A stretch of 59,330 nt of DNA from an uncultured Clostridia bacterium (GTDB lineage: Bacteria > Bacillota > Clostridia > Oscillospirales > CAG-272), in NCBI GenBank assembly GCA_944392615.1, contig CALXXF010000013.1:1-59330 (forward strand), in the 5' to 3' direction. Numbering within the stretch: position 1 is the stretch's first letter; the number at the start of each line of letters is the position of its first letter. Below are positions 41,374 through 48,779 of this stretch, piece after piece. Below the pieces are notes generated by a model. That model had not been told where the DNA came from, ran no database searches, and saw only the letters and a list, made by a program, of their open reading frames with translations. A program made the position numbers and the translations under genes.

Positions 41374-42078
41374 ATGCAGGAAACAATTTACACTATACCG
41401 ATAAACGAAGCTTTTGAGAAGGGAATAGAACTCAAGGAGCAGGGAATATGCGAATGCCCTTTCTGTATTCTTGAGCACCGTTTTGAATCGGAAGAGCTTG
41501 AGCTGATACTCGGCGCCTCCATGATGGAGCCCGATGTGAGAATAATGACAAATGAAAAGGGTTTTTGCCGGGATCACTTCAAAAAGATGCTCGGTATGCA
41601 GAAAAAGCTGCCGCTCGCTCTGATGCTTGAAAGTCATCTCGACCAGCTTTTCAAAGAAATTACCGTCCGCAGTCTGCTTCCTGCAGGAAGCGATGATGCA
41701 AAGCTGAAGAAAATAGAGAAACGCCGCAGCAGCTGTTATGTATGTGACCGCGTTGAGGCAAATATCAGAAGAATGTTTTCAAACGCCGTGTACATGTGGG
41801 ACAAGGACCCTGATTTTGCAGCAAAGCTGAGATCACAGAAATATATATGCTTGACCCATTTTTCCGAGCTTATGTCTGCTGCCCAGTATCTTTCCAAAAA
41901 GAGACGCGCTGCTCTGTATGACGATGCATTCGGTGTGGTGTCGTCGTATCTTGGGGAGCTGTGCGCCGATGTTTCACATTTCTGTAAAAAATTTGATTAC
42001 AGATATGAAGATGAACCGTGGGGAAACTCCAAGGATTCCGTGGAAAGGGCAATAAGGTTCCTTAAGGGAAGCAAATGA
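41374..42078 (+). CDS. DUF6062 family protein
   Basis: A 234-residue soluble protein of a family common in Clostridia and of unknown role. It has several paired cysteines and histidines: CECPFCILEH near residue 30, GFCRDHF near 65, SCYVCDRV near 120, and YICLTHF near 155, suggesting metal binding in two repeated CxxC...CxxH units. ATG 41374 has AAGGAG about ten bases upstream; an earlier in-frame ATG at 41338 lacks one. No operon partner is seen. The 3' end runs into an A-rich repeat block. Confidence 0.8.
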   Translation: MQETIYTIPINEAFEKGIELKEQGICECPFCILEHRFESEELELILGASMMEPDVRIMTNEKGFCRDHFKKMLGMQKKLPLALMLESHLDQLFKEITVRSLLPAGSDDAKLKKIEKRRSSCYVCDRVEANIRRMFSNAVYMWDKDPDFAAKLRSQKYICLTHFSELMSAAQYLSKKRRAALYDDAFGVVSSYLGELCADVSHFCKKFDYRYEDEPWGNSKDSVERAIRFLKGSK

Positions 42079-42190
42079 AAAACGAATAAAAAGCAAAAAA
42101 ACGAAAAAAAACGAATGAAAAAGCGAATGAAAAAGCGAATGAAAAAGCGAATGAAAAACGAATAAAAAGCAAAAAAAACAAATGAAAAAG
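42073..42190. repeat. A-rich nested tandem repeat after the DUF6062 gene
   Basis: AATGAAAAAGCG (12 bases) is repeated three to four times at about 42113-42155, flanked by two copies of a longer unit, AATGAAAAACGAATAAAAAG (near 42074 and 42151). The first copy overlaps the stop codon of the DUF6062 gene. Confidence 0.85.
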
Positions 42191-42866
42191 CGGTTTGCAA
42201 CCGGTACGGTCACATATTGAACATTTTTTCAAATTGTGTTGTCGAAGTATTCTTGCAGGCATGCCATACTGGTGCCCTGTGATATGCTTTCAGTTTACAG
42301 GATCGTCAGTTCATGCCAAAACGCATACAGTACCGGCTCTTCATGTCACTTCATTCGCCCGCCGTTCGGATGTATATATATTGATGCCTGCAGGCTGTGT
42401 TTTGCATGGGGTTCTGAGAGAGTTCAAATGTGTTTTTGCACAAAAGAATGCGAATAAAATGATGAAATGTGACGAATTTTAAGCCGGCGTGTGAACATTG
42501 TGCAAAGTGCGCAAGTGTAGAAAATGAAGAGAAGTAATTGTGCACAATAGACAAGCGGCTGGTCAGAGCGTTGCTGACGTGAAATGCGCCCGTTTAGGTA
42601 AATATTAATTACCGTAGAAAATCAAGATGACACCTGCAAGGTCTGTCTTGATTTTTTTGTTTGCGCCTAAAACAAAATAAAGTGTATTTTCCGGAAGAAA
42701 ATTCAATATGTCCGAGAGTAATTAAGATTTAAAGAAAAAAATGCAGTAAATTAAAATTACTCATTCAAAAAAACTGCTTGATTTGAGTTGGAAACACGCG
42801 GATGCGTGTATTAATTTGCCGTAACGGAAATCGCATATTTTGTGAACAAATCGGGGAAAAGCTGTG
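42191..42866. other. long intergenic region with a terminator-like hairpin
   Basis: No credible gene; the open frames present (for example 42195-42482) lack ribosome binding sites and family resemblance. A short TTGTGCACAA palindrome lies at 42538-42547. The segment 42660-42830 is A/T-rich. It contains the hairpin at 42618-42657 annotated separately. Confidence 0.6.
42618..42657 (+). terminator. rho-independent terminator with no gene directly upstream
   Basis: AAATCAAGA (about 42619-42627) pairs with TCTTGATTT (42646-42654) followed by TTTT. It lies 540 bases after the DUF6062 stop, so it either ends that transcript late or ends an unannotated small RNA. Confidence 0.75.
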
Positions 42867-42889
42867 TTGCCTGCCTGTGTGAAAGGCAA
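42867..42889. promoter_or_regulatory. possible operator upstream of the ABC operon promoter
   Basis: TTGCCT (42867-42872) and AGGCAA (42884-42889) form an inverted repeat with an 11-base gap, ending eight bases before the -35 box. The position suits an activator site. The regulator is not identified. Confidence 0.35.
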
Positions 42890-42897
42890 GTTGACGC

Positions 42898-42926
42898 TTG
42901 ACAAAAATAGCCGTTTATGATATCAT
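42898..42926 (+). promoter_or_regulatory. promoter of the seven-gene transport operon
   Basis: TTGACA (42898-42903), 17 bases, TATCAT (42921-42926) preceded by TGA (extended -10). It is the only strong promoter found before 43418. Confidence 0.75.
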
Positions 42927-42932
42927 TGCTAC

Positions 42933-43417
42933 ATAATTTAAGTGTGCTTATTATGCATACCGACGGCGGAAACTGCACCGTGCGCGAGGTCGCATTATCC
43001 GCCGGTGAGGCGCGGAGGTAAAAGTACACAAACCGACTGCTGGGCTGGCCGTGATAGTATTGACGGTCATTTTTTGTCACTCTGTCGCCCCTGCTTTACG
43101 GCAATGCTGTGATAACGTTGCTCGTCTCAGACGGCGGCGCAGGCTGCAGTGCGGTCGGAAACTGCCGGAACGCAGCGGATGCAAGAAAAATGCGTCTGCG
43201 GCGGCGCTGGGAATACTGCTTGCGAGTGGCGCGCGGGAGAAGCTGGCGATATACCAGAACCATCACGCCGCCGGGTTGACTGTCACCGCTTTTTGCCCGA
43301 TCCGGGATCCGGACATGTCGACCGACCTGACAGGTACGCAGCAGCCTGCCCGGAAGCCGGAAGAGCGCGCATGCGCGCCGGCGATTCAGTTGCAATCATT
43401 TCAGGAGGAAAAGGCGA
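42933..43417 (+). promoter_or_regulatory. 485-nt leader of the transport operon
   Basis: Between the promoter and the first start codon lies an unusually long leader, G+C-rich from about 42960. It contains many inverted segments (for example GGCGGA 42965 region with TCCGCC near 43001), but I could not match it to a known riboswitch. Short open frames in it have no convincing ribosome binding sites. A weaker internal promoter cannot be excluded. Confidence 0.5.
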
Positions 43418-46400
43418 ATGAAACACCCATTTCTAACAAAAGCGTTGGCGATCCTGCTGGCGGTTATGGTCCTGATAGGACCCGGGGCCGCAGTCAGCGC
43501 CGATAGCAGCGCTTCGAGAGCCTCTGAGTCGGAATCGTCTGACATGTCTGACCTTACCGACCTTCTGAGTGCTATCAAGTATACCGAATATCTTGCCAAG
43601 TATTCCCACATCGGCAACGCTACGCAGACAGTGGTCATTGAGGGAGAGGCGCTGTTTGCATATGCAGAGTCTGTGACGAATGCTTACAGTGACGTTTATC
43701 TCACGGACTCGGAAGGCAACGAGGTGGTGGACGGCTCTGGCAACAAGGTAAACAAGTTCGTCGCCACCACAGACGATATAGAGGTAACCGGACAGATAGC
43801 AATAGTTCAGGAAAAGGACGGAGTTGAATGCATCTACCTTCCGAACAACGGAACGGTCGGATGGACTGTCAACGTTCCAGAAACCGCCAAGTACAACATA
43901 ATTTTCAACTATTACGCCAACGACGGCTCTACCGCCGAGGAGGCAAAGACCACCTCAATAGAAAGATCACTTTTCATAAACGGAAAGGTCCCGTATTACG
44001 AGGCGCGCTTCCTCACTCTCACGAAGGTGTGGAGGGACGATCCCGACAGCTACCAGCATGATGAGAACGGCGATATAATATACAAGGATGATCCCACCGG
44101 AAACAAGGTGCCGCAGTTTGCCACCGACATAAACGGCAATGAGATAAAGGCGGATAAGGTACAGGCGCCCGAATGGCGTGTCTACAACTGCATGGATTCG
44201 ACGGGATATGCCACGTCGCCCCTTCTCTTCTATCTTGAAGAGGGAGAGAACACGATAGCTCTGGAGGCCCAGAGAGAGGCAATGTACATTTCGTCGATAA
44301 CTCTCGCTCCTGCAGAGGACATGATGTCATATGAGGAATATGTAGAGTACTATCGCGCACAGGGTGCAAGCGACTATGTAGGCGAGCCCATAAGAATACA
44401 GGCGGAGTATGCTTCAGCTACGAGTGAAAATACGATATATGCCACAAACGACAGAACCAGCTACATAACACAGCCGCAGAGCGGACCCAAAATACTCATG
44501 AACTCTCTCGGCGGCAGCGGCGGAGACAAGTGGCAGACACTCGGACAGTGGGTGCGATATGACATAGAGGTTCCGGAAAGCGGATTCTACAACATCGTTC
44601 TCCGTTTTAAGCAGAGCGTTCTTGAAGGTACCTTCTCTTCAAGAACTCTCAGAGTGAAGTATCCGGGTGCTGATCAGGCTGTGGTTCCCTTTGAAGAAGC
44701 GTATTACCTCCAGTTCAACTATTCAGATGACTGGCAGGTAGGACCTCTCAACACCGGAGACGGCGTTGCTCTCAACATATATCTTGAAAAAGGCGTTAAT
44801 GAAATAGAGCTTGAGGCGTCTTTCGGAAACATGTCCGAAATACTCAGGCGTGTCAGCACCTCGCTTTCAACAATAAACGAGATATACATCAAGATACTCA
44901 GAATCACCGGAGCTACGCCCGATTCAAACCGCGACTATCATTTCTACGAGACGATGCCGGACGACGTTGATGAGCTTCTTGTACAGGCTGAAGAGCTTCA
45001 GAGCATTTCCGATGCGTTCACAGAGATAACCGGTACGAGCGGCTCTCATGCAAAGACTCTTGAGACTGTCGCAATGCTTCTTGAAAGAATGGGCTCCAAT
45101 GAGAGCAACATAGCCAGAAACATGGGCAACCTTAAAGAGAATCTCGGTACTCTCGGAACATGGCTTCAGAACTCGATGGGACAGCCGCTTCAGCTTGACT
45201 ACATACAGCTTCAGGCTCCCTCAGATAAGTCTCTCCCCAAGGCGGTTGAGAACTTCTTCCAGGCACTCTGGTATGAGATACTTCTCTTCTTCGCCAGCTT
45301 CACCGAAGACTACAACTCAATCGGTGTTACTGAGGTAATAGACAGCGATGATGTGATAACCGTCTGGACCACGCTCGGACGTGACCAGGCACAGATAATA
45401 AGAAACCTCATTACAAACGGTTATAACTCGCAGGCAAAGGGTGCCAGCGTGGTGCTGGAGCTTGTAGCGGGAGGTTCGCTGATACCATCGATACTCGCGG
45501 GAGTCGGACCTGACGTCTCTATGGGACATGGTTCGGGCGACGTCATCAACTGGGCTATAAGAAGCGCTGTCATCCCGATCGACGAGATGGAGGGATATGA
45601 CGAGGTGACAACGTGGTTTTCCGATGCCGCGATGATACCTCTCACTCTCAGAGAGCTATACTGGATAGAGGACGTCCCAAAGGAAGATATCGAGAAGGCT
45701 TATTCCTTTACCGACGCTGATTATCAGGCATTCCTTACGTACAATGAGGAGTGCCCCAGAAACGAAACCATGGATCTGGGCGAGTACGCTTATGCGCTGG
45801 CACGTTCCAAGGGGTACTACTCGGCGGTATACACAGACCCTTCAGACGGGCTTGAGTATTATTATAAGGAAAGTGTTTACGGGCTTCCCGAAACTCAGTC
45901 GTTTTCAATGCTCTTCTACAGAGCGGATATATTCCTCGATCTCGACATAGAAGCGCCTACGACATGGCAGGAGCTCATGGCGATAGTGCCTGTGCTCCAG
46001 AGAAACCACATGGATATTGCCTTCCCTAACTCGCTTGCCGGTCTGCAGCTCTTCCTCTATCAGATGGGCGGAGACCTTTACTCCTATGACGGGCGCGAGA
46101 TAGGCATAGACAAGGATATCGGACTTGAGGCATTTGAGTACCTCTGCCAGTTCTTTGAACAGTACAGATTCCCGATAACCTACGATTTCTCCAACCGTTT
46201 CAGAAGCGGAGAAATACCGATAGGAATTATGGATTACACCACGTATACACAGCTCAGCGTGTATGCCTCGGAGATAAAGGGGCTCTGGCAGTTCGTTCCG
46301 CTCCCCGCATATGCCGTCTATGACGACATCACCGGAGAAGCTGTCTATGTGAACAACGACTCTGTGTCCGGGGTTTCCGCCATGATAATGGTCAGAAATG

Positions 46401-46786
46401 AGGACAGGGACGAGGAAAAGACTGCTTCTGCATGGGATTTCATGAAGTGGTACGTTTCTGCTGAGACCCAGATAAATTACGCAAATGAGCTGACCGCACT
46501 GCTCGGCTCGGTGTCAAAGCACAATACCGCCAATATCCAGGCGCTTGAATCTCTGCCCTGGACCACGACGGAGTTTGAAAACCTCATGAGCCAGTTTGAA
46601 AATCTTTCTGCGGTCCCCGAATACCCCGGAAGCTACATTATTTCCCGTTACGTGAACTTCGCCTTCCTGGCGGTTTACAATGAAAATGCGGATGCTGCCG
46701 ATTCACTCCAGAGCTACATAATAGAGATAAACAAAGAGCTCACGAGAAAACGTCAGGAATTCGGCATGGCATATTACGAGGTCTGA
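43418..46786 (+). CDS. giant extracellular solute-binding protein with carbohydrate-binding-like modules
   Basis: A 1122-residue secreted protein. Order: signal peptide (about 1-28, ending AVSA, no lipobox Cys), a beta-sandwich (about 70-300; YLPNNGTVGWTVNVPETAKYNI), a CBM6/35-like module (about 320-490; RIQAEYA, WVRYDIEVPESGFYNIVLRF, GVNEIELEA), a helical connector, and a C-terminal family 1 solute-binding domain (about 630-1115; VITVWTTLGRDQAQII, GLPETQSFSMLFYRADIF, PTTWQELMAI, GIMDYTTYTQL). The binding domain predicts capture of an oligosaccharide for the permeases downstream. Ordinary Gram-positive binding proteins are about 450-residue lipoproteins; this one lacks both features and may be retained by an uncleaved signal or by partner proteins. 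AGGAGG precedes ATG 43418. First gene of the operon. Confidence 0.88.
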   Translation: MKHPFLTKALAILLAVMVLIGPGAAVSADSSASRASESESSDMSDLTDLLSAIKYTEYLAKYSHIGNATQTVVIEGEALFAYAESVTNAYSDVYLTDSEGNEVVDGSGNKVNKFVATTDDIEVTGQIAIVQEKDGVECIYLPNNGTVGWTVNVPETAKYNIIFNYYANDGSTAEEAKTTSIERSLFINGKVPYYEARFLTLTKVWRDDPDSYQHDENGDIIYKDDPTGNKVPQFATDINGNEIKADKVQAPEWRVYNCMDSTGYATSPLLFYLEEGENTIALEAQREAMYISSITLAPAEDMMSYEEYVEYYRAQGASDYVGEPIRIQAEYASATSENTIYATNDRTSYITQPQSGPKILMNSLGGSGGDKWQTLGQWVRYDIEVPESGFYNIVLRFKQSVLEGTFSSRTLRVKYPGADQAVVPFEEAYYLQFNYSDDWQVGPLNTGDGVALNIYLEKGVNEIELEASFGNMSEILRRVSTSLSTINEIYIKILRITGATPDSNRDYHFYETMPDDVDELLVQAEELQSISDAFTEITGTSGSHAKTLETVAMLLERMGSNESNIARNMGNLKENLGTLGTWLQNSMGQPLQLDYIQLQAPSDKSLPKAVENFFQALWYEILLFFASFTEDYNSIGVTEVIDSDDVITVWTTLGRDQAQIIRNLITNGYNSQAKGASVVLELVAGGSLIPSILAGVGPDVSMGHGSGDVINWAIRSAVIPIDEMEGYDEVTTWFSDAAMIPLTLRELYWIEDVPKEDIEKAYSFTDADYQAFLTYNEECPRNETMDLGEYAYALARSKGYYSAVYTDPSDGLEYYYKESVYGLPETQSFSMLFYRADIFLDLDIEAPTTWQELMAIVPVLQRNHMDIAFPNSLAGLQLFLYQMGGDLYSYDGREIGIDKDIGLEAFEYLCQFFEQYRFPITYDFSNRFRSGEIPIGIMDYTTYTQLSVYASEIKGLWQFVPLPAYAVYDDITGEAVYVNNDSVSGVSAMIMVRNEDRDEEKTASAWDFMKWYVSAETQINYANELTALLGSVSKHNTANIQALESLPWTTTEFENLMSQFENLSAVPEYPGSYIISRYVNFAFLAVYNENADAADSLQSYIIEINKELTRKRQEFGMAYYEV

Positions 46787-46829
46787 TAAAGACTCAAAAG
46801 AAATACCTGCACTGAAATCTTTCGCATCC

Positions 46830-46861
46830 TTCTCCGGAAGTTTTGGAGAGCTTCCGGAGAA
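46830..46861 (+). other. intercistronic stem-loop after the solute-binding protein gene
   Basis: TTCTCCGGAAG (46830-46840) pairs perfectly with CTTCCGGAGAA (46851-46861) around a ten-base loop. No T-run follows and the downstream gene starts 42 bases later, so this is more likely an mRNA 3'-end stabilising or processing element than a terminator. Such elements raise binding-protein output relative to permeases. Confidence 0.65.
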
Positions 46862-46903
46862 GGGATACGGGAAATAAAATATTGATAAGGAGAGGATTTT
46901 CAA

Positions 46904-47869
46904 GTGTCAAACAAGGTCGCGGATGCCGCTCAGGCCGCTCCTAAAAGAGCAGTCGCGAGAAAAGACATGTCGAAGCTGCAGTGGACACTTAAGGAGATGA
47001 AGAACAACTGGGTTGCCTACATCATGCTGGCTCCCTATTATCTCATATTCTTAACGTTTACTATAATCCCGGTCTTCGTGTCTTTCTTTCTGAGCTTCAC
47101 ATCCTTCAACATGATAGAGGCTCCTGTTTTCATCGGTATGGACAACTACGCAAGGCTGTTCCTCGATGACGACATATTCATTCTTGCATGTCAGAACACA
47201 CTCATATTCGCAGCAGTTACCGGCCCTGTGTCATACCTGCTGTCATTTACGATAGCGTGGTTCATAAACGAGCTTCCCCCGAAGCTGCGCGCTTTCATTA
47301 CCCTTATATTCTATGCTCCTAACATATCCGGCTCGGCGTATATGATATTCCAGGTCGCGTTTTCAAGCGACTCATACGGACTTGTAAACGGCTGGCTTCT
47401 CGATCTGGAGATGATAGACACTCCGATACTGTTTTTCCAGAACGCTTCGTACGTAATGCCCTTGTGTATCGTTGTTGCGCTGTGGACATCTCTCGGAGCC
47501 GGATTCCTGTCATTTATCGCAGGTTTCCAGACAGTCGACCGCTCCATGTACGAGGCGGGCGCTGTTGACGGAGTGAAAAACAGGTGGCAGGAGCTCTGGT
47601 ACATAACGCTCCCTGCGATGAGACCTCAGCTCATGTTCGGCGCTATTCTCGCTATAACCGGAGCCTTCGGCTTCGGAGGCATAGTCGATGCACTGGCGGG
47701 TAACCCGTCTGTCGACTACTGCGCATGGACCATAATGCACCATCTGAACGACTACGGCGGCGCGCGTTTTGAAACGGGCTACGCCAGTGCGATAGCAACG
47801 ATACTGTTCATAATAATGATAGGTTCGAACAAGATCGTCAATATACTTCTGAAGAAAGTGGGGCAGTGA
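46904..47869 (+). CDS. sugar ABC transporter permease (MalF/UgpA type)
   Basis: A 321-residue inner permease with six membrane spans. The cytoplasmic EAA loop reads YEAGAVDGVKNRWQELWYITLP, the contact site for an ATPase. The N-terminal extension (about 35 residues, Ala/Lys/Arg-rich) precedes the first span WVAYIMLAPYYLIFLTFTIIP. The start is GTG 46904 with AAGGAG 11 bases upstream. The next permease begins three bases after its stop. Together they form the first of two permease pairs in the operon. Confidence 0.93.
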   Translation: MSNKVADAAQAAPKRAVARKDMSKLQWTLKEMKNNWVAYIMLAPYYLIFLTFTIIPVFVSFFLSFTSFNMIEAPVFIGMDNYARLFLDDDIFILACQNTLIFAAVTGPVSYLLSFTIAWFINELPPKLRAFITLIFYAPNISGSAYMIFQVAFSSDSYGLVNGWLLDLEMIDTPILFFQNASYVMPLCIVVALWTSLGAGFLSFIAGFQTVDRSMYEAGAVDGVKNRWQELWYITLPAMRPQLMFGAILAITGAFGFGGIVDALAGNPSVDYCAWTIMHHLNDYGGARFETGYASAIATILFIIMIGSNKIVNILLKKVGQ

Positions 47870-47872
47870 TAT

Positions 47873-48763
47873 ATGGCACAGAAATATAAAAAGCTCCGCG
47901 TACGGAAGCATACAGTCGTTCTCAACCGCTCCGCGGGCGGTGACGCGGGAATATTCTTCTTTCTCACAATCATGGGAATATTCATGTTCATCCCCATGTA
48001 CTACACCGTTATCCAGTCATTGAAGCCTCTCGACGAGCTCTGGGCGTTTCCGCCCCGCCTCTATGTCGTCAACCCGACACTCAAGAATTTCAAGGATTTG
48101 TTCAGACTCATGAACTCTTCCTCATGGGGCGTGCCTTTCTCAAGATATATATTCAACACTGTTGTCATATCTGTATCGGGTACGTTCGGAAACCTGGTCC
48201 TTTCGTCACTGGCAGCCTATGTTCTTTCAAAGATGAAGTTTCCCGGAAAGGGATGGATGTTCCAGCTCATCGTGCTCTCGCTCATGTTCAACGCTGTTGC
48301 GGCTTCCATAGCTAACTTCATTATCATGAGCTTCTTGGGATGGGTCGATACCCTTTGGGCCATTATCATTCCTGCATGGGGCTCCACGCTCGGACTTTAC
48401 CTTATGAAGCAGTTCATGGATTCCTCGGTTTCAGACGCCGTTCTTGAGTCGGCGCGTCTGGACGGGGCAAGCGAGCTCCGCACATTCTGGAGTATTGCGA
48501 TGCCAATGGTAAAACCGGCATGGCTGACCCTTATAGTGTATTCCTTCCAGGGCTTGTGGAACACCGGTTCGACAATATACATATATTCAGAAGAGCTCAA
48601 GACCTTCAGCTACGCCATAGGGCAGATACTTTCCGGCGGTATAGTCAGAGCGGGAGCCGGAGCTGCTTCGACGGTCGTCATGATGCTTGTACCTATCATA
48701 GTATTTGTCGTATCACAGAGCAACATACTCGAAACCATGGCTTCATCAGGTATGAAAGACTGA
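47873..48763 (+). CDS. carbohydrate ABC transporter permease (MalG/UgpE type)
   Basis: A 296-residue permease with six spans and the EAA loop LESARLDGASELRTFWSIAMPMVKP. It has the MalG-type opening FFFLTIMGIFMFIPMYYTVIQSLKP. ATG 47873 lies three bases after the preceding stop, so the two are translationally coupled. It should heterodimerise with the permease at 46904. No ATPase gene lies in the operon; Bacillota often use a shared MsmX-type ATPase for such transporters. Confidence 0.93.
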   Translation: MAQKYKKLRVRKHTVVLNRSAGGDAGIFFFLTIMGIFMFIPMYYTVIQSLKPLDELWAFPPRLYVVNPTLKNFKDLFRLMNSSSWGVPFSRYIFNTVVISVSGTFGNLVLSSLAAYVLSKMKFPGKGWMFQLIVLSLMFNAVAASIANFIIMSFLGWVDTLWAIIIPAWGSTLGLYLMKQFMDSSVSDAVLESARLDGASELRTFWSIAMPMVKPAWLTLIVYSFQGLWNTGSTIYIYSEELKTFSYAIGQILSGGIVRAGAGAASTVVMMLVPIIVFVVSQSNILETMASSGMKD

Positions 48764-48779
48764 GAAAAGGAGAATGCGC

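Noticed and set aside
42195..42482. Open frame of 95 codons in the long intergenic region
   Set aside because: No ribosome binding site, cysteine-rich random-looking composition, and no recognisable family.
42960..43100. Known riboswitch in the transport operon leader
   Set aside because: I could not match it to c-di-GMP, TPP, SAM, cobalamin, glycine or ykkC consensus elements; structure remains unassigned.
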